Source: a virus
Virus record (IMG/VR): IMGVR_UViG_3300036785_000595
Span: 1-29,437 of that record
Direction: 5' to 3' (one strand)
DNA length: 29,437 nucleotides
Shown: positions 1-5,092 of the stretch, one piece after another
Layout: each line of letters begins with the position of its first letter
How positions within the stretch are numbered: position 1 is the stretch's first letter
The notes under the pieces: generated by a model
The model's database searches: none
The model's input: the letters and a program-made list of their open reading frames with translations, nothing else
Told to the model about the DNA's origin: nothing
Made by a program: the position numbers and the translations under genes

Positions 1-2
1 CG

Positions 3-416
3 ATCAATCGTCGGCAGTACAATCAAATGCTGGACAGCTTTGACGACGTGGAGTACATTTCTCGGCGTGTCATTGGCTCGATGTCGAAAGATGAGCTCAA
101 GGAAAATTTCGGGATCGGCGATGATCTTCCCCCTGGTGCACTGCCGCGCCCAGGTCATGTGCCGCTCCACTGGCGAAAAAATCCTGGCTATGATGAAGCT
201 GGCCAGCTGATCTGTCCGGGGTGCAGAAATCCGATGAGCGTAGCCGCAAGCGAAAAAGACGGGCACACGCACGCGGTCTGCGCAACAGGCGGATGCGAGC
301 TCTACGGCCGGGATTATGTGTCGGGATCGGAAACAGGGAACCCGCACCGACATTCGCCAGCAACTTTTGACGCGACAACGGGAAAATACGTTTGCGGCTG
401 CGGGCAAGAGCTATGA
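3..416 (+). CDS. Cys-rich hypothetical protein, possibly 5'-truncated by the window edge
   Basis: The frame is open to the left edge. The first ATG is at 27 and gives 129 aa, but it has no visible ribosome binding site, so the real start may lie outside the window. The N-terminal third is charged and probably helical. The rest has Cys pairs typical of small metal-binding folds: CPGC near residue 63, a C-x4-GGC cluster near residues 85-90 and CGCG near the C-terminus, with His residues between. This suggests a zinc ribbon, but I recognise no named family. The stop overlaps the next ATG (ATGA at 413-416), which supports this as a real coding frame in a tightly packed operon. Function unknown. 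Confidence 0.6.
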   Translation: MNRRQYNQMLDSFDDVEYISRRVIGSMSKDELKENFGIGDDLPPGALPRPGHVPLHWRKNPGYDEAGQLICPGCRNPMSVAASEKDGHTHAVCATGGCELYGRDYVSGSETGNPHRHSPATFDATTGKYVCGCGQEL

Positions 417-541
417 TCGCTGAAATGAAATGTATCTGCTGCAAAAAAGAAGCCCTTAACGGGGAATACTGTTTCTATTGCGGTGGGCAACTATCGAAAC
501 GTGGCGAATGCGTGTTGTGTCAGTGTCGGAGACAAGGGTGA
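413..541 (+). CDS. 42-aa double zinc-ribbon-like small protein
   Basis: This short ORF starts on the ATGA overlap with the gene before it and ends on a GTGA overlap with the gene after it. It encodes 42 residues with eight Cys: C-I-CC near residues 7-10, C-F-Y-C at 20-23, C-V-L-C at 33-36 and a final C at 38. The spacing fits one or two zinc knuckles. Small zinc ribbons in phages may bind nucleic acid or protein, but nothing here shows which. Overlapping junctions on both sides and the Cys density are the main evidence that it is real. Confidence 0.6.
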   Translation: MIAEMKCICCKKEALNGEYCFYCGGQLSKRGECVLCQCRRQG

Positions 542-690
542 CGAAGCAAGAAGCATGCCCAAAGTGTCGGCGTGTGTGTTTTAGCGATGAGCAGTTACGC
601 GAACACGAGTGTTTCGACATGCGCGACAAGCTCGATGCGGAAATCGCTGCGTGCAAATTCGAGACGGAATGGCGCAAGCAAAATGCCTGA
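538..690 (+). CDS. 50-aa zinc-finger-like protein
   Basis: I chose the GTG at 538 because it overlaps the previous TGA (GTGA) and has a GGAGACAAG-type ribosome binding site just upstream. An in-frame ATG at 478 would overlap the previous gene by 64 bases. The protein has C-P-K-C near residues 7-10 and H-E-C near 22-24, separated by a short loop and helix, as in a classical single zinc finger. A charged helix follows. The stop overlaps the TerS-like start by 8 bases. It may be a small nucleic-acid-binding accessory protein; its specific function is unknown. Confidence 0.55.
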   Translation: MTKQEACPKCRRVCFSDEQLREHECFDMRDKLDAEIAACKFETEWRKQNA

Positions 691-1129
691 TCTAACTCCA
701 CAGGAAAAAGTTTTTGTTGATACCTACCTCGAGGCGCAGCTGCACGACGACACGCGGCCACTAGCTGCGATGATGGCTGCAGAAAAAGCCTACCCGAACG
801 CTGCGCACCGCTCGCACGTTGCGATGAGTCACGAGGTTTTGAATCGGCGAGATGTGCAGGAAGCGATCGTGCTCGGCCGCGGCATTCCGGAAGTTTTCAC
901 AAAAGAATATTTGCTTTTGCGCCTGAAAGAAATCATCGAAAACGAAAAAGCGAATCCCGCCTCGCGCGTGAGCGCCATCAAGATTGCCGGCGAAATCACG
1001 GGACACCTGGCCACCGCCGGCAACTCGAAAAAACCGAAATCACGAGCCGAAGAGCTGGGCGAAACATCGCAGCTCAAACAACTAGCCGCCAAAGCTGCCG
1101 AGTATCAGGAAATCGAAAAGGCAAGTTAG
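683..1129 (+). CDS. terS: Putative terminase small subunit
   Basis: This 148-aa protein starts MPDLTPQEKVFVDTYLEAQ, a typical opening for phage small terminases ('LT.KQ..FV..YL'). A helix-turn-helix-like region rich in Ala follows (AAMMAAEKAYPNAAHRSHVA, residues about 28-47), then 'V.EAI' and a helical part with 'SRVSAIKIAGEITGHL', which resembles the segment before the oligomerisation region in that family. Small terminases bind the packaging site and load the large ATPase. The large subunit (5089) is not adjacent but lies about 4 kb downstream, on the other side of an accessory block. A longer frame from 572 overlaps the zinc-finger gene and is rejected. The family assignment is by eye. Confidence 0.6.
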   Translation: MPDLTPQEKVFVDTYLEAQLHDDTRPLAAMMAAEKAYPNAAHRSHVAMSHEVLNRRDVQEAIVLGRGIPEVFTKEYLLLRLKEIIENEKANPASRVSAIKIAGEITGHLATAGNSKKPKSRAEELGETSQLKQLAAKAAEYQEIEKAS

Positions 1130-1139
1130 GAGCTCCGTC

Positions 1140-1616
1140 GTGGATATCAAAAAAGATCGGCGCGATGCAGCTACGGTCGAAAGCGTCGAAGGCATGTACC
1201 CTGGCGGGAAAGGCCACGGATCGGCGGCAAGCGATAACAACATCGGCTGGGACGTGCGGGCGAGCTCGTGGCAGCGCGGCGCCGATACTTGCTACGCTTC
1301 GATCGAAGCGGAGAAAAAAGAGAACGACGAGCGTTTTGGTGTGCCTCACGCGGATGTTTTGCCGAATCCTGCAGATTCTAATTCGGACGGCAACGCCACG
1401 CTGTCGAATCCCCACAATTTTTCGAATAACCCTGGATTCTCGGCCACTCCGGTGATGACAGGCCCAGCCAGATTCACTCCACCACCGCGGCCGGCGGGTC
1501 CGCGAGCGGTGGGACCGGCACAGCATTTCACGCCAGGGAGGTCGCTTTTAGCCCCGCCAATCAAAGCGCAGGGGGGAGAGAAGCTGGTGGAGGACTCGTT
1601 TCAGGATCGACAATGA
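1140..1616 (+). CDS. Hypothetical protein, Pro/Gly-rich C-terminus
   Basis: A GTG start at 1140 follows a good TAGGAGCTC ribosome binding site 7-8 bases upstream. The 158-aa product has a hydrophilic N-terminal half (Asp/Asn/Gly-rich) and a Pro-rich, low-complexity stretch from about residue 105 to 145. No domain is recognisable. It is probably disordered. It sits between the terminase small subunit and the O-methyltransferase, and its stop overlaps the next small ORF (ATGA at 1613-1616). It could be a minor virion or accessory protein; the sequence does not decide. Confidence 0.6.
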   Translation: MDIKKDRRDAATVESVEGMYPGGKGHGSAASDNNIGWDVRASSWQRGADTCYASIEAEKKENDERFGVPHADVLPNPADSNSDGNATLSNPHNFSNNPGFSATPVMTGPARFTPPPRPAGPRAVGPAQHFTPGRSLLAPPIKAQGGEKLVEDSFQDRQ

Positions 1617-1756
1617 GCTCAAAAGCGAATCCAACCGTGGGGCGATCTGCATCGCTCGGCCACGGCTCGATCGCGATGCCCGATCAACAAGCAACTGATC
1701 CGGGCGCGAAAAGCGATATGGCGCCGCAAGTGGTGACGACGGGCTTCGGGGGTTAA
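1613..1756 (+). CDS. 47-aa hypothetical protein
   Basis: The start is on the ATGA overlap with the preceding gene, and the TAA stop directly abuts the ATG of the methyltransferase gene (TAAATG at 1754-1759). The sequence is short, hydrophilic and rich in Ser, Gly and Ala, ending TTGFGG. No motif is recognised. Continuity of the packed gene string is the main support. A GGTGGAGG stretch upstream of 1613 can act as the ribosome binding site. Confidence 0.5.
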   Translation: MSSKANPTVGRSASLGHGSIAMPDQQATDPGAKSDMAPQVVTTGFGG

Positions 1757-2518
1757 ATGCACCAGGTTGTTTCCGACAAAGAAGGGCGGCTGAATACCGT
1801 AGTCAATGCCGCGATCGCTGCCGGCGGGCAGGTTCACGTCAAGCCGCAACCTGCCGCCAGCGCGGCGCAGCAAGTTATTTCGGTGGACGACACGCTGTGT
1901 TCACCATTTCGTCTCGAGGTGGTTTTGAAATATGCTTTCCTCGCGTGCCACCTCGATGGCGAGCTGTGGGAGCTCGGCGTTTACAAAGGCGGATCGGCGA
2001 CGATCTTGGGACACTACGCCGCGATGGCTGGCAAGAAAGTGCGGCTGTTTGATTCCTTTGCCGGGCTCCCTGAACCTTGCGCTTTGGATGTGCCCGAAGG
2101 CGGCATGACGCAGTTTGGTGAAGTGGTGATGCACAAAGGCGAGTGGACAAACACGGATGTGGAGCTCGTGCGTCAGAGAATGCCGAAGGGTTGCGATTAT
2201 GAAATTCACCAGGGTTTTGTGCCTGACACTTTGGCTGGGCTGGAAGATTGCCGAGTGGGATTTGCTCACTTGGATCTTGACCTGTACGAAGGCACGAAAG
2301 CTGCCTTGCAGTTTCTATATCCGCGCATGGTGCCCAACGGAGTGATCGTTTGCGATGATTATAACTACCCGCGCAATCCTGGCGTGATGCTCGCCGTTCG
2401 ACAAACGCTGCCAGAAAACTTTCGGATCTGGAGTGAAGCAGACCAACAGGCCGTGTTGAAACGAAACGTCGAGTACGCAGCCACCGTGGAGGTGCCTAAA
2501 AATGGCGATCACGCATGA
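1757..2518 (+). CDS. TylF/MycF-family SAM-dependent O-methyltransferase
   Basis: The 253-aa protein has the signature of the TylF/macrocin O-methyltransferase family. The SAM-binding motif I is GELWELGVYKGGSA (residues 68-81). 'LFDSFAGLPEP' (97-107) is the strand-loop typical of this family, and 'FAHLDLDLYEGTKAAL' (169-184) plus 'CDDYNYP' (199-205) supply the acidic residues that bind metal and substrate. Members transfer a methyl group from S-adenosylmethionine to a sugar hydroxyl, usually with Mg2+. The first 45 residues are less conserved. In a phage it may methylate a surface or virion glycan, or another small molecule; the substrate is unknown. It overlaps the Acb2/Tad1-like gene by 17 bases, which suggests translational coupling. 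Confidence 0.85.
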   Translation: MHQVVSDKEGRLNTVVNAAIAAGGQVHVKPQPAASAAQQVISVDDTLCSPFRLEVVLKYAFLACHLDGELWELGVYKGGSATILGHYAAMAGKKVRLFDSFAGLPEPCALDVPEGGMTQFGEVVMHKGEWTNTDVELVRQRMPKGCDYEIHQGFVPDTLAGLEDCRVGFAHLDLDLYEGTKAALQFLYPRMVPNGVIVCDDYNYPRNPGVMLAVRQTLPENFRIWSEADQQAVLKRNVEYAATVEVPKNGDHA

Positions 2519-2720
2519 GCAGCTGGAAAATTGGTTCACGTATCACGCACCCGAAGGCGATCAGCAGAAGCAGTACGTGGCGATTCGCGAGGCGGGCCTG
2601 GCGCTGGCGAAGGTGATCGTGGCCAACTCGCCGGCGTCGGCCGATCAAACGGCAGCCATCCGCAAAGTGCGCGAAGCGGTGATGACTGCGAATCAATCCA
2701 TCGCGTGCAAAGGACAATAA
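2502..2720 (+). CDS. acb2: Acb2/Tad1-family cyclic-nucleotide sponge (anti-CBASS / anti-Thoeris)
   Basis: This 72-aa protein matches the Acb2/Tad1 hairpin family by its conserved pattern: 'LENWFTYHAPEGDQQKQY' (8-25), 'IREAGLALAKVI' (28-39), 'SPASADQTAAIRKVREAVM' (43-61), then 'TANQSIAC'. Known members form oligomers that bind and sequester immune signals: Acb2 takes up cyclic di- and trinucleotides of CBASS, and Tad1 takes up the glycocyclic ADP-ribose of Thoeris. The Tyr in 'FTYH' (residue 14) and the basic residue after 'AI' (Arg29) sit where ligand-contact residues are expected, judged by eye. I cannot tell from sequence which ligand it binds. The start lies inside the methyltransferase gene (17-base overlap), so the two are probably co-expressed. 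Confidence 0.85.
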   Translation: MAITHEQLENWFTYHAPEGDQQKQYVAIREAGLALAKVIVANSPASADQTAAIRKVREAVMTANQSIACKGQ

Positions 2721-2724
2721 CCCC

Positions 2725-3018
2725 GTGAAGTACATCGCGAAGCCGATCGTAGTCGATGCTTGGGAAATTACGGACGTGGCCAAGGAAGCCAAACACCTAG
2801 TGCGCAACGAAACGGGAAGCGATTGGGTGGGCGGCGAAACGAAATTGCTGTTCGCCGACCGCGAGGAATTTATCTGCGATGAGGGAATGACGGCGCGGAT
2901 GGATCCGAAGCCCGGAGATTACCTCGTGATGCAGAGTGACGGTTATGTGTACCTCAACCCCAAAGATGTTTTCGAAGGGAAGTACGGACTAAAAAAAAAC
3001 GCGAATCAGGACGAGTAA
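2725..3018 (+). CDS. Small phage protein of the 'GDYL..G..Y....F...Y' type
   Basis: A GTG start at 2725 follows an AAAGGA site 11-12 bases upstream. The 97-aa sequence has the layout of a very common small phage protein of unknown function: an N-terminal 'KPIVVDAWEI' strand, a middle segment, then 'GMTARMDPKPGDYLVMQSDG' and 'VYLNPKDVFEGKYG'. In that family the conserved part is G-D-Y/W-hydrophobic, then G, Y, and a final F-x3-Y. The function of the family is not established to my knowledge. Its place right after the Acb2/Tad1 homologue suggests an accessory or early role. Confidence 0.6.
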   Translation: MKYIAKPIVVDAWEITDVAKEAKHLVRNETGSDWVGGETKLLFADREEFICDEGMTARMDPKPGDYLVMQSDGYVYLNPKDVFEGKYGLKKNANQDE

Positions 3019-3021
3019 AAG

Positions 3022-3339
3022 ATGGGATTCGACGGCGCACAACAAGGCGTAGATCTTAGAAACCCGCCACCGTTTGCGGGTGAGTGGGAGCTGCGTCTCG
3101 AGGATGCTGGCGTGTTGAATGACGCATGCGACGGCCGGAATTGGGCGTATCTTTCGGAGATTTGCATCGCGGAAGGCAATGCGCGAACGTCGGCGCTGGC
3201 TTTGAACGCAGTGGTTTTTTGCGAACCGGAGTGGGGATTCGATATCGTGGGCGTAGGCGTGGGAAACTATCGCGGTGGTATGCTTTCGGGCGGTGGCCAG
3301 CTCGGGAACACTGCCGGCGGATTGACGGTGGCCTGGTGA
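3022..3339 (+). CDS. Hypothetical protein (105 aa)
   Basis: The ORF begins three bases after the previous stop and ends with TGATG, overlapping the next start. The product has a central acidic segment with three Cys (two near residues 35-50, one near 67) and a Gly-rich C-terminus. No family is recognised. The overlapping frame beginning at 3126 is a shadow in its first 71 codons and becomes real only from 3339. Function unknown. Confidence 0.6.
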   Translation: MGFDGAQQGVDLRNPPPFAGEWELRLEDAGVLNDACDGRNWAYLSEICIAEGNARTSALALNAVVFCEPEWGFDIVGVGVGNYRGGMLSGGGQLGNTAGGLTVAW

Positions 3340-3587
3340 TGGTTTGGATTGATGGCGGTCCCAATAAGCCGGAAGATCGAAAACTAGGGAGACTTTTGCC
3401 GCCGGCGGATGAGTGGGTGACGGTAGTAGAGAAGTTCACCAAGCACCCGGATGGGAAAATCACGGTGAGTCGATGGATCGAAACTCAATCGGGCGAAGGT
3501 ATTTTTCTCGATAAAGACGTCGAGTGCCCCATTACTTTTTTGGAGATGGAAGGGCGCCGATTGTGGGATGTGAAACCAAGTGTCTGA
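3339..3587 (+). CDS. Hypothetical protein (82 aa)
   Basis: I placed the start at the ATG in the TGATG junction with the previous gene (3337-3341). A longer reading from 3126 would run across the whole second half of that gene and is unlikely. The product is a compact mix of short strands and loops, with Trp residues near positions 3, 27 and 46. It is not a recognised family. Its stop overlaps the next gene's GTG by 8 bases. Function unknown. Confidence 0.55.
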   Translation: MVWIDGGPNKPEDRKLGRLLPPADEWVTVVEKFTKHPDGKITVSRWIETQSGEGIFLDKDVECPITFLEMEGRRLWDVKPSV

Positions 3588-3903
3588 CGACGAATCAAAA
3601 CTGCGTCGCGATTTTAAGATTCGCGGCATCGCGGCCTCGGAATTCGATACGGTGCGCGGAACTATGTGCACCAAAGATGAATTCGGCGGCTGGGGAGCGG
3701 ATCTCTCTGGCAAGCCGTATCAGCTGAACGATGGGCGCGGCGTGATCGGCTCGAGGTCGGAAAAAATGTCCTATGCCGAGGCGCTGGCCGTGAAGGATAA
3801 CGAGCTGTGCATTCACGGAAACAAAACTACGGAGTGCCCGTACCGCCAGCAAGGCCAGGCAACTTGCCGCGTGGCCGTGACGGACGGCCGGCCGATGTTC
3901 TGA
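3580..3903 (+). CDS. Hypothetical protein with C-terminal Cys/His cluster
   Basis: This 107-aa frame starts with GTG inside the previous gene's end (8-base overlap). The N-terminal 70 residues are mixed and charged, including 'RGTMCTKDEFGGWGAD'. Near residues 76-96 there is a Cys/His cluster, 'ELCIHGNKTTECPYR' and then 'ATCRV', giving C-x-H, C and C ligands that could hold a zinc ion. No family is recognised. It belongs to the unknown part of the accessory block downstream of the Acb2/Tad1 homologue. Confidence 0.55.
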   Translation: MSDDESKLRRDFKIRGIAASEFDTVRGTMCTKDEFGGWGADLSGKPYQLNDGRGVIGSRSEKMSYAEALAVKDNELCIHGNKTTECPYRQQGQATCRVAVTDGRPMF

Positions 3904-3910
3904 GAAAAAA

Positions 3911-4195
3911 ATGCTACCGACAAGCGGACAGGCAAAAGTAAGCGGCGGGAAATTCGGGCTCAACAAAAAAGTCGCGGACACCTCGCACCAGAATTCTCCG
4001 TTTCGCGATCTCGAGAAAGATGGCCACGAGCTGAACCACGGCTATAAAGTGCCGGCCGCGAATCTCACGGGCGTGAATCACAGCTATATGCACCCGCTCG
4101 TGCCGGGCCTTCCTGGCGGCACGCCGCCGGGATTTCCGACACCGAAGATACAAAAAATTTCACCGCTCGATCAGCATGGCAAGGGCGGCAAGTAA
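3911..4195 (+). CDS. Hypothetical protein, His/Pro/Gly-rich (94 aa)
   Basis: An ATG start lies seven bases after the previous stop, with only a weak GAGAAAAA stretch as a ribosome binding site. The product is hydrophilic in its first half. The second half is rich in Pro, Gly and His ('HPLVPGLPGGTPPGFPTPK'), probably extended or disordered, and it ends HGKGGK. No family is recognised. It is followed by about 93 bases without a gene that hold two inverted repeats. Confidence 0.5.
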   Translation: MLPTSGQAKVSGGKFGLNKKVADTSHQNSPFRDLEKDGHELNHGYKVPAANLTGVNHSYMHPLVPGLPGGTPPGFPTPKIQKISPLDQHGKGGK

Positions 4196-4201
4196 TCCCA
4201 C

Positions 4202-4265
4202 GTCTAAACCGTTAGACAAGGCATGAGGCGGCCGAAGGGCAAGCCGTGTAGACGGCGGCCGCCTC
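4202..4265 (+). promoter_or_regulatory. Two inverted repeats in the leader of the crAss001_48-like gene
   Basis: The gap at 4196-4288 contains a 6-bp palindrome GTCTAA-accg-TTAGAC (4202-4217), then a perfect 10-bp inverted repeat GAGGCGGCCG (4225-4234) and CGGCCGCCTC (4256-4265) with a 21-base loop. A short T-run (ATTTTT) and a strong AAGGAG ribosome binding site follow before the ATG at 4289. The GC-rich hairpin plus T-run could be a weak terminator or attenuator, and the short palindrome could be an operator. Neither role is proven by sequence alone. It is one of the few real gaps in this packed operon. Confidence 0.4.
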
Positions 4266-4288
4266 TAGGATTTTTAAGGAGAAACAAC

Positions 4289-4573
4289 ATGACGCAAGGC
4301 TATCCAGGCGGGGATTTCGGCAACGAAGCGCCGATCGTGGCTCACCGGGAACGGGTGATTGTGGACGAAGCGCCGATGTCTTACCAGGAACGGGTGATTG
4401 CGGAGAAAGCAGAGCTCGATGAAAGAATCGCAAAGCTAGGCAATTTCATCGCGGGGGGAGCGTTCGTCGGGGTGCCTGGTGCGGAGCAGGCCCGCTTGAG
4501 GGCACAGGCGAACCTGATGCAGCAGTATTCCAAAATTCTTGGCGAACGCATCAACGAATTTCAAGGCGTATAA
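4289..4573 (+). CDS. crAss001_48-related protein
   Basis: The ATG at 4289 was chosen because AAGGAG lies 8 bases upstream; the longer frame from 4223 reads through the hairpin region. The 94-aa product carries the pattern of the widespread phage family called crAss001_48-related: 'YQERVIAEKAELDERIAKLG' (residues about 32-51), then 'FI', and a C-terminal helix 'LRAQANLMQQYSKILGERI'. The family is helical, and its function is not established as far as I know. It often turns up in phage accessory regions. The N-terminus contains a 14-residue duplication (see the separate repeat entry). Confidence 0.75.
   Translation: MTQGYPGGDFGNEAPIVAHRERVIVDEAPMSYQERVIAEKAELDERIAKLGNFIAGGAFVGVPGAEQARLRAQANLMQQYSKILGERINEFQGV
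4325..4408 (+). repeat. In-frame tandem duplication of 42 bases
   Basis: Two adjacent 42-base units (4325-4366 and 4367-4408) encode 14 residues each: EAPIVAHRERVIVD followed by EAPMSYQERVIAEK. The longest matching runs are GAAGCGCCGAT and GGAACGGGTGATTG. The second copy is the one that fits the conserved start of the crAss001_48-like domain, so the first copy is probably the added one. It keeps the reading frame. Confidence 0.75.
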
Positions 4574-4619
4574 GCCTAACGCGAAGTGGCAGCACACCCA
4601 CGCAGCAAGGAAGTTTCTC

Positions 4620-4907
4620 ATGGCAGAACTGGTTCAACCGGGAAACAAAATGCCGCTCGGCGAGGATCCTTCGCCCAACAGCTCGAGCTCTCGCGAGGAT
4701 GCTATTCTCGAGAAAAGCAAATCGCTCGCATTCCCCAGCGGAGCTTGTCTCCCGCTCGAGAATTTCGAACACAAAGGCGATCGCCCGGCCGGCCACCAAA
4801 ATTCCATCGCGGACATGACGCACCTTAGCGGCAAGGAACTGCAGGAATCTTACCGCGCCGGCTTGCCAATGTCGGCAGCCAACCACGACAAAGTAACCGA
4901 CCGATAA
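4620..4907 (+). CDS. Hypothetical protein (95 aa)
   Basis: The ATG at 4620 has a good AGGAAG ribosome binding site 6-8 bases upstream; the frame's earlier ATG at 4539 would overlap the crAss001_48-like gene by 35 bases and lacks such a site. The product is hydrophilic, with a Ser-rich stretch (residues about 20-27) and no recognisable domain. It lies just before a DUF6496-like gene and the large terminase. It may be a small virion or packaging accessory protein, but this is a guess from position only. Confidence 0.55.
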   Translation: MAELVQPGNKMPLGEDPSPNSSSSREDAILEKSKSLAFPSGACLPLENFEHKGDRPAGHQNSIADMTHLSGKELQESYRAGLPMSAANHDKVTDR

Positions 4908-4918
4908 CGGGGGCGGCT

Positions 4919-5092
4919 GTGGCTAAAGCCGTTCCGAAGTCGCCAAAATCTCGCGCAAAGGTGCGGAAAACTATGCGCGAATTCAAAAAGGGCAAGCTGC
5001 ATTCCGGCTCGAAAAAAGGTCCGAAGGTCAAAGATTATTCGCAGGCTGTAGCGATTGCTCTCTCCCAGGCTCGCAAGGCGGCGGGAAAATGA
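4919..5092 (+). CDS. DUF6496-like small basic protein
   Basis: This 57-aa ORF starts with GTG after a GGGGGCGG stretch and ends on an ATGA overlap with the large terminase. Its core, 'MREFKKGKLHSGSKKGP' then 'KDYSQAVAIALSQARKA', matches the DUF6496 pattern (E-F-K-x-G-x-L-x-S-G-S ... K-QA-IAIAL-S-A) seen in small basic proteins of phages and bacteria. About a third of the residues are Lys or Arg, so nucleic-acid binding is plausible but unproven. Its tight coupling to TerL suggests a role around packaging or early infection (inference). Confidence 0.75.
   Translation: MAKAVPKSPKSRAKVRKTMREFKKGKLHSGSKKGPKVKDYSQAVAIALSQARKAAGK

Noticed and set aside
3126-3338. N-terminal extension of the gene at 3339
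   Set aside because: It would overlap the preceding gene by more than 200 bases and is Arg-rich and shadow-like; the TGATG junction gives a better start.
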